Source: Cichorium intybus | Taxonomy: Eukaryota; Streptophyta; Magnoliopsida; Asterales; Asteraceae | NCBI GenBank assembly: GCA_023525715.1 | Contig: CM042013.1 | Span: 72,756,994-72,820,993, forward strand | Length of the DNA: 64,000 bases | Reading direction: 5' to 3' | In this document: positions 23,961-36,120 of the stretch, one piece after another | Layout of the letters: every line of letters starts with the position of its first letter | How positions within the stretch are numbered: position 1 is the stretch's first letter | Position numbers and translations under genes: made by a program | Notes under the pieces: generated by a model | What the model was told of the DNA's origin: nothing | The model's input: only the letters and a program-made list of their open reading frames with translations | Databases searched by the model: none

Positions 23961-25062
23961 TGACGTGCACGCAGAGGTCGTCATGCGGTCAAAAATAAAA
24001 GATAACCTAACCTTCACTAGTATAGTGCAGTCAGGGTCGATCCACAGGAGCTACGTGGTTAGACTAGATGAGAGATTACCAACTAAAAGTGTCACAGCTA
24101 TAGTCGGAGGAACTGATTTCTATCTTACAACCTCAAACAATATTCAAACCACCCAAGCCAAGCTAAGCTATGCTCAAATGACCTAGTTACTTTCTGAACT
24201 CAGAAGTACATCTCTGGATCAGAAGCAATTGAAGGCATCCAAACTAGCAAAACCGAGCAAAGCATAAACTAGCTAATAACTAAAGTTCTATTGAACAGTT
24301 ACTAGCCAAAGCTTAATGCTAATCCCAACCAAGTTAGCTACTATTTTCAGCAAACGAAAACAGTCCCAACCAAGTCCAAAACAATATCCAAAACACAAGC
24401 AAACAATCAAAATATCAACAAGCATTCGAAATACCGAAAAACCACTACTAACATTAACCAAATGATTTTATTCACTCAAACCAATATCCAAACATAAAAT
24501 CAGTAACCAAATATTACTAAAACCAAAACCTAAGCTTAGGATCAATGGTTGTCACACCCAAAGATTCAAACTAAGGCTTACAAATATTTAACTAAAATGA
24601 AATAAAAATCTAAAACATGAAAATACCAAATGATAGCTTCTGAAATGGAATCCTCGAGTCAAAGAGCTTCTAGGTCGATGTTTACACCCGGTCTTTGCTA
24701 GGGTTTTCGGCTGGAAATGCCTCTATTTATAGTTGCAAATTTCCCGTGACCGCGCCGCGCAGAAGTGAAATCCGCGGCGCGCGTACTTATCCGTTCCCCG
24801 TTTTTTCGTCATTCAAATGTGTTTCACCGCCTTACAGCCGCGTCGCGCAGAAGTGAATTCCGCGGCGCGCGTACGTGTTTCTCTGATTTTTCATTCTTTC
24901 CAACTTCTTTTCTTTTTGTACACTTTTAGTCCCTGTTTCTGTTCTTTTTCTCCAGACAAGTCCTGACACGAAAAGTGAGAATACCCATGCATATTTGATA
25001 TAATTTAACCAAGAACAGGGCTCAACAACGCCTAAAATACTTAATATCACTAGGCGTTGTCA
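23961..25062 (-). repeat. Left (3') LTR of the Athila-like element (1102 bp)
   Basis: TG...CA ends. A minus-strand TATA box (TATAAATAG) is the complement of 24723-24731. Just left of it (downstream for the minus strand would be smaller coordinates) is AT-rich sequence, and two CG-rich modules lie at 24749-24786 and 24838-24875 on the upstream side, each with CGCAGAAGTGAA followed by CCGCGGCGCGCG. Matches the right LTR except for about three bases seen. Confidence 0.9.
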
Positions 25063-26657
25063 AACACCCCACACTTGTGCCTTGCTTGTCCCCAAGCAAG
25101 AGAGTTTTTAACAAATTATAATAAAGAATCAAACAATTTATGACTGTGTTCAGTTTCAAAGTTTATCGTCCCCCGAGTTAGAGTGGAATAGTTCGTGAGA
25201 ACATAATTGAGTTGTTCTTTGGAATTCATGGCTTTCTAGAGAACCCTTGATTACGAACTTTCTGTCCACAATGAAGTGTACTTACTCATTCAGATTCTAA
25301 AGGCCATTAAGGAATTGTCCATGACTTTCGATGTTGTCCGTGTAGCGAGCTTTCAGAAATACCATCCCAGACCAGACGATCTTAGGTGGTAAGGTGCGTA
25401 AGGTCCACTCATTTTAGACCTACCGGCTCGAACCACAAAGGCCACAGATTGACTTTTCCTTCCTAAATTCCAATCTTAAAACATCTCAATCTTCTAACCC
25501 TTAAAACTCAACTTATTTGACTAACAAATAGCATGCTAACCACTAAATAGTATTTCTTGAAAAATACCAATGCTATCACAATCACAAACCATTCATTTCA
25601 AAATTGCAATTCATTAAAGATTTTGAAAAATATTGCTAAAAATTGAAAAATATTGATCATTTCTGCAAAAATTTTAGAAAAATATCTCTTTCGACCGTCC
25701 ACACCCCACACTTAAAACCGTACAACGTCCCCGTTGTACAAAAATTAATTCAAAACAAGGGAGAAAGAGTTACCCCTTTTGGACGGTAGACTGCTTGGTG
25801 CTCAATATCACAGGTATAATTGCGTACAGATAAAGATTCCCGATTCATATGCTGGAGTTGTAGCGCTACAGTAGGACACGCCGGTGGTCAAGACAAGTGG
25901 AGGGGGCATGGTGACCCCACACTTGTCTGAGACAACTCCCTCTCAATTGGTATATCATGCATTACTTAACAAACAAATTAAAACAGACATAACAAAAATA
26001 AAACATGAACAAAATATACAAAAAAAAAAGATGTGTCATAGGTTTGTACATATATCCCAAAGAAAAAGAGAAAAATACATCAGTCACTACCCGGTGGCCT
26101 GGAGGATCCGGCCTCATGGTCATGGGACCTGGCTGGGAATGGTCGGGGATGCCTGCCCTGAGCTGATGCAGTCTGTATAAGAACCTCCCCGATCCACTCG
26201 AGCTGGTCCATAATGCTCGTGAGCTGGCCCTCAATCCGCGTGACCCTGGCGTCCAATCGGCGGAGGGCTGATGGGTCGACCTGCTCCGGTTGCGGCTGAG
26301 CTGGCTCGGGTGCTGGTGGCTCCTGTCTCCGGCGTCTCCTGCCGGGCTGGGCGTATGCAGGCTGGGGTGCCTCGGCGGGCTCAGTCGGCGCCCGGATGTA
26401 CTACCCTGGGCGTTGCAGCTCAATGAGCCGCATCCTCTCCAGGGCGCGTGCTATGGTGCGCGATGGGGGCAGAGCGGTCAAGGAAGCTGCCACGGGGGCA
26501 GTGAGAATGCCATATGAGCGGGCCAGGCGGGTAATGAAGTACCCCCTGGCCAGTGGACTGCTGGTGGAAGCGCCGGCTGCATGGGAGGAGAGAGCGATCG
26601 CGAGGGCGTAGGGGAGATGGAGGAATCGGGACGGGTCGAGGAGAACCCACAAATACG
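25063..26657 (-). other. 3' untranslated part of the Athila-like element
   Basis: Holds the PPT next to the LTR (complement of 25063-25076) and two more PPT-like AAGTGTGGGG copies (complement near 25702 and 25913). A minus-strand frame from about 26690 down to a TAG at 26401-26403, then on to about 26090, reads as the C-terminal part of the ATHILA-type ORF (for example DDMTYLWVLLDPSRF and GYFITRLARSYGILT, then a Pro/Gln-rich tail). Confidence 0.55.
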
Positions 26658-27317
26658 TCATATCATCACCGACACCTTCTCGCCCCCCTCCCGATGCATG
26701 ATGGAGGTGGAGACGATCCGGTGCATAAGGCGGTGAAGTGGGTCGCGTAGGTGGCTCTCCCTCGAGGACCCCGCCTCGTACATAACGTTGGACAATGGTG
26801 CCCAAACCTCCATGTTGGGAGGGCGCTCCGGCTCCCCCTGGATGCATGACCCGAAGAATCGGGTGAAGTAATGGTGCTGGAGGTCCTGCTCAGTGTAGAT
26901 GCCTGTGCGCCTCCCAAACTCCCGGAGGTTGCACTGCCTGTGCACACCTCCCAAGCGAAATCGCACCAGCCTGGAATGTGGGTCCCCCGCCCGCGGTGCG
27001 AACTGGACGGTGGAGACAAACTCCAGTAGCAACTCCGTGTAGACCACGTCCTCAGCCGTGGCCATGATCCTGTCCCACCCACGGCAGGTAAATGATGCCT
27101 CCTCATGGGTCCAGGTACGGTGCAGAAAAGGCTCGATCTCGCCCCAAAGTCCCGCATCCCTCAGGAGATCCCGATCTATAACAGTTGCCTCAAGAACTCG
27201 GCGGCTGGTCAGTGAGTCCCGTCGTGAGCTATACTCCACTGAACTGTCTAATCCCGCGGGAAACTGAAGGAAAGCGTGATCCAATCTGAACATCGTCTGC
27301 AAAAAAAAAGGAAACAC
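26401..27317 (-). pseudogene. ATHILA-type ORF, frameshifted
   Basis: The first 219 codons (27317 to 26658) give a protein with RDLLRDAGLWGEIEPFLHRTWTH-like start (shown in part), FRLGGVHRQCNLREFGRR and HHYFTRFFG, which match my memory of the ATHILA ORF-1 family (PF03078). A frameshift near 26665-26700 moves the rest into another frame (DDMTYLWVLLDPSRF, ALAIALSSHAAG, GYFITRLARSYG), which then meets a TAG at 26401. The role of this protein in Athila elements is not settled; an env-like or accessory role has been proposed. GC content is far above that of the surroundings. Confidence 0.65.
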
Positions 27318-28056
27318 ATAGCCACAATTTTTTTTTGCAAAATCAGTCCTTGTCTTCCCAGCCGAACCGCGGCGCGGCCCATGAGCAAGGGCGCGGCGCG
27401 GCGTACGGCTGTTTCAAAACCCGGGATAAAAAATCCCATTTTAACCTGCTAAATCACAATCCAATCATACCACAAGGTAGCCTAAGTACCGACTAGCTCA
27501 TCTAAGGTGTCCATTTGGCAAAACAAACACCCTAGAAGCTAGCATTAGCGATTCTAAGTTTTTGAACTTTTTGGAATAAAACCCAAAAATTAACTACCTA
27601 ATAACTAGTTAAAACAGCTAATAGATAGTTAAAAGAGCGTACCTTGGCAGTGGAAACACAATAAGCAAGAAAAAATGCAAGAAATTTTTATCACCAGAGC
27701 TCCGAGTCGTGTGATTTGAGTTGTGAGCCGCGGCTCGCCGGATAAGGGCGAAAACCGACTGATCGTTTCCCGCGGCGCGCATTCCGCGTTTCCGCGATGC
27801 GCGTGTCGCCAAATCAACCCCTGCGCATCGGGTTGAGTTCCGATTCCGCGTCGCGCCATGCAAAAAATCCGCGGCGCGGTCTTGAAATTTTCAAAACTTT
27901 TCACACGACCCCACACTTGCTTCAGACCACTAATATCTGCAAAAAGATTGATGTATTTTCTAAATTAATCATAAGAAATATAAGACCTACCTATGACACG
28001 ATGGGTTGCCTCCCAACAAGCGCTAAGTTTAACGTCTTCAGCCAGACGTGCTACTC
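27318..28056. other. Spacer with CG-rich modules and PPT-like motif
   Basis: Non-coding spacer between the ATHILA-type ORF and gag-protease. CG-rich blocks (CCGCGGCGCGG types) lie at about 27366-27412 and 27729-27890. Another AAGTGTGGGG motif is the complement of about 27909-27918. RT, RNase H and integrase would be expected in this interval in a full element; nothing of them is seen. Confidence 0.6.
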
Positions 28057-31000
28057 CTAAGCTAACCCTTCTTCTTCTTCTTGACCTCTTGATGACATTT
28101 GCTGGTATTCTGGCATGAAATTATTAGCCATCATTGTCATGAGGGATGTGAGTTGGGTCATCCGATCACTCACACCGTTGATCCATTGTTGTTGAGATTT
28201 CAATAGCTCGAAAACATCCGCCTCTCGTTTTCTGGATTCTTTTTCATATTGCTGATGCCTTGCTTCCATCATCTCTATCATTTCCAGCAATTGTTCCTTG
28301 TCGATGGCGGATAACGGGTGATTTTTGGTTTCCTTTAAGATTTCCTCTGTTCCTCCCTCTCCCGTACGTGTCCATACTTTTTCTTTACTTCTGATTCCTG
28401 GCTCCATTAATGTTTTCCTGTCTGCTGGTTTGCCATTTTCCTCTGAAGGTAATGATACCGGGTTCCCAAACATATTTAGTCTTCTTTTTCTGGTTCCGAA
28501 GAAAATATCCATATCTCCAGTCTTGCAATCGATCACTGACCCAGCGGTAGCTAAAAATGGACGCCCCAAGATGAGCGCGGGCGCATCGTCTGGACTTTCA
28601 TATTCCATGACCAGAAAATCGACAGGATAGAAAAAGTCCCCGACTTTAACTATGACATTTGTCAGCTTCCCCCTTGATACCTTAGTTGATTGGTCAGCTA
28701 ACTGTAGTACCACTTCGGCTGGCTCAATTTCTTCGTTCTTGTACTTGTCGTACAGGTATCCTGGCAAGATGTTGACACTTGCTCCCAAATCTAAAAGCGT
28801 GTTTCGAATAACCACGTCTCCTACTGTTGTAGTGATCAATGGTGATCCGGGGTCCTTTTCCTTTCTGGGCAGTGTGCCCAATAATGCTTCGCTGGCTCTT
28901 ACAGTCAATCTCACCGTTTTTGGCGTAGGTGCTTTGCGTTTCTCATTCTGATCACACATCTCTCGCAGAATCCTGGTGTCCTCGGGAGCATTCTTAAGCT
29001 CATCCCATAGGGGCTTATTCATCAAGGGTCCTGTTGATCTGGGTATTCCCTGCTTCTTCTTGTCTTTCTTATTTTTCTTCTTCTGCTTGATCCCCGCTAT
29101 CGTTGGTTGTTCTTCCTTTTGGACTTTTTCGTCTATTTCTGGTTGAATGCCATTCTCAACCGCAATTTTACCTTTTTTACCTTCTTCGTTCTCTAGAGCC
29201 TTCTCTTCTTCCACTGATCTCATCTCACTCCCTACTTCGAGCAAGTCCTCCAGAGTGACCTTTCGCCATCCTGATTCAACAGTATTGACTTGTTCCTTCC
29301 CTGGACGTTGAATATGCGTAGGGTTGACTTCAGTAGCACTTGGCAACTTGCCATTATCCCTCTTTTGCTGGTCTGCAGCCATTTGACCTATTTGTCTTTC
29401 CATATTTGCAATGGCCTTTGCATTCGCTTGAGATTGTTGTTGAGTCGCAGTAACCATGTCATACATTTTTGCTATCATCTCTTCTTGGGTCCCTGGGGCG
29501 TTGTTGGCAGCTTTGGCGGGCCCCCTGTTGTTGTTGTTGTTATTTCCGTTGTTTGCAGGCTGCTGATTTCTAGGCTGACTATTTGATTGATTCTGATAAT
29601 TGTTCTGCCTGAAATTTTGTTGCTGTCCTTGGTTGTATGGTCTGTAGGGTCGTCCATTATTGTGTTGACCTTGACCCTGGCCATAAACTTGATTAGCTTC
29701 CTGTATCTTAGGTCCTCCTTGACCTTCTTGTGATGAATTTGGCGGTCCGTTTTGTAGTGTTGCCATAAGCCGATCAAACTTTCTGTTCAATTCACTGATC
29801 TCCTTTTTCACTTCCTTTTTCCAATCAACATCCACTCCTACTGCTGCCGCCGTACTTGTAGTCTTCCTGGTGGAGAAGTTTGCTTTGGAGCCATTACTCA
29901 ACTGTTCCAGAAACTGCCAGGCTTCTTCTGGATCCTGCCACATAAATGTCCCGCTGGAGGAGGCATTTATCATGGCCTGGTGTGTCTCGCTAACTCCCTC
30001 AAAGAATAACTTGACCAACTGCCATCTGGGGATCTCGTGATGCGGACAAGATCGCAGCAACTCCTTCAATCTGTCGAATGCTTCATGAAAAGCTTCTCCA
30101 GGTTTTTGTTGGAAATCCTGGATGACCCTCCTGACTTCAGTTGTCTTGCTCGCTGGATAAAATTCCTGAAGGAATTTCGCCTTGAGCTGATCCCACGTAG
30201 TAATACTGTTCGATGGCAACGATGTGAACCAATACTTAGCTTTGTCCTTAAGGGTAAATGGAAACAGTCTAAGCCTAAAGATATTTCTATTTGTGTTTCT
30301 GGGATTATTAGCATTCGCGATCGCTAAAAATTCATATAAATGGTTATAGGGATCATCCTGCTTATATCCTCTGAATTCTGGTAATATTCCTAGTAACTGG
30401 GGTCTAATCTCTACTTGCGAATCTATATTATCAGGAATATATATCGGCGATGAATCATCATATTCCCTCGGTTGGAAATGTGATGCAACCGATTGCCGTC
30501 TCGGTTGTGCAAAATGTAAGGGGCGAGCGGGGTTACCGTAAAAATGATCATTGTACTCCCGTTGACCTGGTGGTTGGTATTGTGGTGCTTGCCTGGGTGG
30601 TCCCCGACCTCGGTTCCATTGCGGTTGGGATGCTGGTGGCATCCATCCTTCATCCTCCTCATCATACACTTCCTCCGTCTCCGGGTAATGATGTTGTGGT
30701 TGAAGTGGTGGTTGAAAGTGTATAGGTTGTGTTGGTTGGAAAGTGGGTTGCGGTTTAAAGAGAACATGTTGTGGTTGGGATGTTGGTGTATGCTGTCTAG
30801 GAGTTGGGGTGCCATCTCGGGTCGGCTCTCCCCAAGTCATAGCAGATGTAAACGGATTGGTTGATTGGGGTTGTGAAGTGGGTGTAAATGATGGAATGGA
30901 AGGCGGAGTGCATGATGGTATGGGTGCAGGGGCTGAAACTGCACCACCAGAAGCACTCGTGCTTCCAAACTGAAATTCCGAAAGTGGAGGGACAGAAAAC

Positions 31001-31170
31001 CCCCCAGTTGCCTCACCTGTTGGATCCTGGGCAACACTGACCGGACTACTGCTAACCTGACTATAATTCATGATGCTTAAACGCCTACGGGCACAGAGTT
31101 TGCACGTAGTACGCTCAATCTCAGAATCAAACTGCAATGGGGATAGTTGCTTCCCCCTGCGGGTACGCAT
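28057..31170 (-). CDS. Athila/Tat-type gag-protease polyprotein, intact
   Basis: One unbroken frame of 1037 codons from ATG (31170) to stop. Residues 1-250 are Pro/Gln/Ser-rich. About 300-400 form the retrotransposon gag core (PF03732-like: RLFPFTLKDKAKYWFTSLP, WDQLKAKFLQEFYP, FDRLKELLRSCPHHE). About 490-560 are Gln/Asn-rich, 575-600 look coiled-coil, and 640-705 are Lys/Glu-rich. The aspartic protease follows, with DLGASVN at about 794-800 (Leu where retroviral types have Ser or Thr, usual in this lineage) and a second motif ALILGRPFLATAGSVIDC near 870. No CCHC knuckle. It would make capsid plus protease for particle assembly in the cytoplasm. The frame ends cleanly before any RT. Intactness and near-identical LTRs suggest recent function. 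Confidence 0.9.
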   Translation of the reverse strand: MRTRRGKQLSPLQFDSEIERTTCKLCARRRLSIMNYSQVSSSPVSVAQDPTGEATGGFSVPPLSEFQFGSTSASGGAVSAPAPIPSCTPPSIPSFTPTSQPQSTNPFTSAMTWGEPTRDGTPTPRQHTPTSQPQHVLFKPQPTFQPTQPIHFQPPLQPQHHYPETEEVYDEEDEGWMPPASQPQWNRGRGPPRQAPQYQPPGQREYNDHFYGNPARPLHFAQPRRQSVASHFQPREYDDSSPIYIPDNIDSQVEIRPQLLGILPEFRGYKQDDPYNHLYEFLAIANANNPRNTNRNIFRLRLFPFTLKDKAKYWFTSLPSNSITTWDQLKAKFLQEFYPASKTTEVRRVIQDFQQKPGEAFHEAFDRLKELLRSCPHHEIPRWQLVKLFFEGVSETHQAMINASSSGTFMWQDPEEAWQFLEQLSNGSKANFSTRKTTSTAAAVGVDVDWKKEVKKEISELNRKFDRLMATLQNGPPNSSQEGQGGPKIQEANQVYGQGQGQHNNGRPYRPYNQGQQQNFRQNNYQNQSNSQPRNQQPANNGNNNNNNRGPAKAANNAPGTQEEMIAKMYDMVTATQQQSQANAKAIANMERQIGQMAADQQKRDNGKLPSATEVNPTHIQRPGKEQVNTVESGWRKVTLEDLLEVGSEMRSVEEEKALENEEGKKGKIAVENGIQPEIDEKVQKEEQPTIAGIKQKKKNKKDKKKQGIPRSTGPLMNKPLWDELKNAPEDTRILREMCDQNEKRKAPTPKTVRLTVRASEALLGTLPRKEKDPGSPLITTTVGDVVIRNTLLDLGASVNILPGYLYDKYKNEEIEPAEVVLQLADQSTKVSRGKLTNVIVKVGDFFYPVDFLVMEYESPDDAPALILGRPFLATAGSVIDCKTGDMDIFFGTRKRRLNMFGNPVSLPSEENGKPADRKTLMEPGIRSKEKVWTRTGEGGTEEILKETKNHPLSAIDKEQLLEMIEMMEARHQQYEKESRKREADVFELLKSQQQWINGVSDRMTQLTSLMTMMANNFMPEYQQMSSRGQEEEEGLA

Positions 31171-31277
31171 GCACTAGTGCAACACGCCCACAAGAATCAC
31201 AATTCAAACTTACTAAAAAGAAATTTCAAAAAGTCAAGAAACAAATTCCTACTGCTCACCTAACCTAAGCGCACAGC

Positions 31278-31295
31278 TCCCCGGCAACGGCGCCA
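31278..31295 (-). promoter_or_regulatory. Primer binding site, tRNA-Asp type
   Basis: On the minus strand TGGCGCCGTTGCCGGGGA, five bases from the right LTR. This is the primer type reported for Athila-lineage elements and fixes the orientation. Confidence 0.85.
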
Positions 31296-31768
31296 ATTTT
31301 TGACGTGCACGCAGAGGTCGTCATGCGGTCAAAAATAAAAGATAACCTAACCTTCACTAGTATAGTGCAGTCAGGGTCGATCCACAGGAGCTACGTGGTT
31401 AGACTAGATGAGAGATTACCAACTAAAAGTGTCACATCTATAGTCGGAGGAACTGATTTCTATCTTACAACCTCAAACAATATTCAAACCACCCAAGCCA
31501 AGCTAAGCTATGCTCAAATGACCTAGTTACTTTCTGAACTCAGAAGTACATCTCTGGATCAGAAGCAATTGAAGGCATCCAAACTAGCAAAACCGAGCAA
31601 AGCATAAACTAGCTAATAACTAAAGTTCTATTGAACAGTTACTAGCCAAAGCTTAATGCTAATCCCAACCAAGTTAGCTACTATTTTCAGCAAAAGAAAA
31701 CAGTCCCAACCAAGTCCAAAACAATATCCAAAACACAAGCAAACAATCAAAATATCAACAAGCATTCG

Positions 31769-34700
31769 TGTCACACCCCAAAACCACGTTGGCGGAAACG
31801 TTCGGGGATGGATGACTGATTGAAGTATCACAACCATGGATATATAAACAGTATATAAACAACCAAACAAGAATTGATATTGAATTGATACATAGTTTTA
31901 CAAAATGATTGATTCTCACCAATTACAACATGAAATGAAAATAAACAAACGTAGTATTAAACTTCCATTTGTTCAAGACCGCTGGCTAGCGGCCTAAATG
32001 ATTTCCTGAAAATACAAGTAGTTTTAAAGAGTGTCAACAATAAAGTTGGTGAGTTCATGAGTTTGAAACATTTTGATTTTGAAGTTTATTTGCTTTTGAA
32101 GTCTGTGAAACAATGATGTCGAAATAACTGATTTTAAATAAGATGATTTTGAAATAATTGATTATAAATCAAGTTGGAATGATAACATGAAATATGAGTA
32201 TGATTTATATGAGATAGAGATAAATGAATAAATTTTAGTCTTTTGGATAATTGATAAATGGTAAACATAACAAATAATCCTCACCCTTTTCGTATATATA
32301 CATATACATATAAAGGATGGAGCATCTAATCAACATATACACTTAACCAAGTGCGATCAATCACCTTAGCGTCCCAAGGCGGGGTGGTCAACCCAATAGC
32401 GCTATTATTGTCCATAACGTACCTCAAGAATACGGGCATAGTTATGGAGATTAGACTAAAAATGATAATGCACTACAAATACATGTAGCGTAAACAAATG
32501 ATGATTATCCAAATAATGATTCTCCATAACGTACCTCAAGAATACGGGCATAGTCATGGAGATTTAGACTAAAATGATAATGCACTACAAATACATGTAG
32601 CATAAATAAACAAATACTGAATCATGTATAAATGTTTCCAATGTCTATCAATAATGATAAAATGAGTAAGTGATTTCGGAAATCTATGAGAAACACACGA
32701 TGTTCCAAAAATGTTTAAAATAGATATAATGTAGGGAGATCACTCCCTAAATGATTTAAATGATATAGAAGGGTATTAAATATAATACACCGTTCTATTC
32801 ACGATACTGTAAACGAACCATGATTGAACCAACTAGTCTCAAAATGGTCAAGATTTCATGTCGAGAAATAAAAGAATGTGGTGTATAAAATAATTGCAAA
32901 TGTTTAAAATACTGATTAAACAATGTATAAATAATTGTGTATAAAATAATTGTGAGAGTTGAAATAATGATTTAACAATGTATAAATGATTAAGTATAAA
33001 ATAATAAAGAGTGCTAAAATAATGATTTAACCATGTATAAACATTTGGAATCTTGAAACCATTTAAATAATGTATATTTGTTGAAAAATCGAGGAAATTG
33101 GTAACTTTGAAATAATGGAAAAATATCTGATGAGTCTTTGAAACTACGTTGTTTAATAAATCATTGAAAAGACGAAAACGTTTAATAAGTCTTGAAAAAT
33201 ACTAGAGCGTTCAATAAAACTTTGAAAATGCTAAAACATTTAATAAAGTTGAGAAAAATACTGAAGCTGGTAACTGACCAGTATGAGTATGAGTTTAACT
33301 GTTTTGAGACTAGTGTTCATGATTGGTTGTTTAAGTTATCGTGTTTACTTGTATTCCTCCCCTAAAAATGTTAAAATAGTTAAAAATGGGGATATGAACT
33401 CACCTCGAAGGTGTAGGGATCCTTTGATGAAGATGTACTAGAATACCTTATTGGCTTTCGGCTTGAAACCTAAGAATGACGAGGTTTATCGAGTTACTAG
33501 ACGAATCTCGGGAAATTCGGGAGTGATTACACAAAGGTATGACGTGAAAATGGTTCCTGAATGAAGTCCTCAGCTCAAAATACGAAGAAATCGGGCTTTG
33601 GTGAAAGTTCAGAGACTAAATTTGCAAAATAATTGTTTAGGGACCAAATTTGCAAAATAATTGTTTAGGACCAAAATTGTAAAACTATTTTACCCAGGGG
33701 GTAAAAATGTAACTTTGACCAAAGTTCAGGGGGTCAAAGTGTAATATTTTTAGGACTGAAAATGTAATGATTTTTGGGCCAGGGGGTCAAATTGTAAATT
33801 TGACCAAACTTCAGGGTCTAGATGGTAACTGTGAATAGTACCCGGACATCGGCTAAAGTTGGCTCGGACACCGGCTCGAGTTTCATCGGTGAAACTCATT
33901 GGCGCATTTCGTCGAATAGGTGGTGGGCATCGGCGACGACCAGGTGTTCCTCGGACACCGACTCGGACACGATCTCGGACGCGGCACGCCCCTTCCTCGG
34001 CAACGACTCACTTTTCACCGGTGAGATTCCAGGCGCGGCTCGACGAGGCATATCGTCGAGCACCTGGTGCGCGTGACGAAATCCAGAACTTCAAATCCAA
34101 TTTCCCGTTGATTCCGACCACCAAATCAGGTGAGGTTTTTTCCTATGTGTTCGAAATCACGAGGAGAACAAAACTCAAGCATTAATTTCAGAAAAATTCG
34201 CAGATCAAGAGAGTGTGGTGCGTAAACTTACTGTGGCGGCTGTTTTGGCGGTGGTAGTGTTTTCCGGCGACATTTTGGAAAAACAAATTGCTGAGGGTTG
34301 ATCACGAGGACGAGATGAACGCGATGGTGTTCTCGGATTTCGATTTGGAGACTTTTCATTTTTCCGGCGGCGGTCGGCGGTGTCGGTACGGCGGCGGTTT
34401 GAGAGAGAACTGGTTAATATTTTGCTGAATAATTGATTTTTGAGAAACCATATGGATGAAAACTAGTTTTTTTTATTGAGATCCTCACGAGAAATTCCCC
34501 AGCGTTGGCTATCGTTGCTTAACGTTTTCGGTTATAGTCTTCACGGTATTTTGAGCGTACAAAATGCGAGTATCATGAAAATAATTTCTCGTTTATGAAA
34601 TCTTCCCGATAAAGGGAATCTAACGAGTCCAAAAATCACCTCGTTTGGAGTTACGAAACTCCCGATATGATTAAATGAAGGTATAAAATTGTGTCCGAAA

Positions 34701-35042
34701 TTGATTTGGCGCAGAGTCCGAAACTGAAAATTGTATATTTTGCATACGAACTCCGATTTGGATGATCTAGATATCCACGCGTTCGTATTAACGACTACAT
34801 CGCTTTTTAAGTATTATTTATGCTCAAATAATACTCGAATGATTTTCCGGATTTCTTATTCGCTGTCAATATTGGACACTATTTGGATTTTTCTGAAAAT
34901 TGTCTGATAAGCGTATAAATTGTACTGATAGCTTTTGGGGACCCACTAGAATAGTGTTGACTTTAAATATCGACCATAAGGTTTGACTTTGACTATAGTT
35001 GACTCGGTTGACTTTCGTTGACCGAATTTGACGGTTGTCACA
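31769..35042 (-). repeat. 3' LTR of Tekay-like copy 1 (3274 bp)
   Basis: TGTCACACCCC...GGTTGTCACA as read on the plus strand. Contains a 112-bp-period direct duplication (about 32400-32595), a block of TTTGGTCAAA/GGGGGTCAAA units (about 33600-33830) and a GC-rich stretch at 33840-34080 that gives spurious plus-strand frames. Confidence 0.9.
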
Positions 35043-36120
35043 TCATCTCCCCCTTAAAAGGAATTTCGTCCCGAAATTGTTTCAAAGTATCTCATACTTG
35101 GGACTTAGGGAAAGAGATGTGGACATTTCTGTTTCGTCTGATTCTCGCGTTTCCAAGTAATTTACGGTCTACGTTTGGCTTCCCAATGCACCTTTACTAT
35201 AGGAATGCGGCTTTGATTTGTGTTCTTGACTTCTCGGTCGATGATCTCAACTGACATCTCAAAGAATTTAAGACTCCTGTTGAGTTCAATCTTATCCAAA
35301 CGGAAATACCGAGGGTCTTGTCAAATAAAGACTTCTTCAAGTTTAGAATTTGAAAGGTGGGATAACGTAATCGAGCTCTTGCGGAAAACATAGCCGGTAA
35401 GCCATAAGACCTATCCTTGTTAGGATCTCAAATGGTCCTATGTAACGGGGATTAAACTTTCCTCGTTTACCAGAGCATATCAATTCTTTCCAAGGTGAGA
35501 CTTTCAGCACGACTCGATCTCTAACCTGGCATTCTAATGGCTTGCGTCCAAAAAGGGCCTCGAACAGGGCAGCCTTTATGTTCGCATGATAACTGTTGTT
35601 GTATGAGAATTCGATGAGTGGCAAGTGGATAACTCACGCTCTGCCAAATTCATTCACCCAAGTGCGCAACATGACCTCTAGGGTTTGTATTGTTCTTACA
35701 CTATGCCCGTCTGTCTGTGGAAGTTAAGATGCACTTAATTCCAGACGGGTTTCCAAGAACCTTTGCAACGATTGTCAAAATTGTAATGTGAATCTGACGT
35801 CTCCATCAGAAATAATGGATATTGGCACACCGTGAAATTGAACAATCTCTTTTTATCTGTCTCTTTGATCGTCAGGAAGTGTGAGGACTTTGTCAAATGA
35901 TTCACAATTACCCCAAATGGCGCTATAGCTACCACTCGTCTTGGGTAATCTGGTTATGAAGTCCATGGAAATCTGTTTCCACTTCCATTATGGTATTTCT
36001 GGTTGTTGAATTAGACTTGATGGGTTTTGGTATTCTACCTTCACCCTTGGCGCAAGTCATAAACTTACCCATGAATGTGCTAATCTCTGCTTTCGTGTTC
36101 GACTACTAGCACATTTTTAC
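35043..36120 (-). pseudogene. Gypsy integrase and chromodomain remnant, copy 1
   Basis: Read on the minus strand in several frames: the integrase core (MDFMTRLP, ISDGD), then PLIEFSYNNSYHANIKAA, ALFGRKPLE, VSPWKELICSGKRGKFNPRYIGPFEIL, and a broken chromodomain-like end (IPIVKVHWEAKRRP, then KCPHLFP) before the PPT. Stops and frame changes are the same as in copy 2, so the damage predates their amplification. Confidence 0.7.

Noticed and set aside
26420..27157. Minus-strand frames of 76-163 codons overlapping the ATHILA ORF
   Set aside because: Alternate frames in a GC-rich region. Only the frames with DAGLWGEIEPF and, after the frameshift, TYLWVLLDPSRF match the family.
33822..34185. Open frames of 84-108 codons repeated at four places (33822, 40809, 45037, 52026)
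   Set aside because: They are the same stretch in the four LTRs of the Tekay-like copies, on the strand opposite to the element, in its GC-rich part. Repetition reflects LTR copies and not a gene family.
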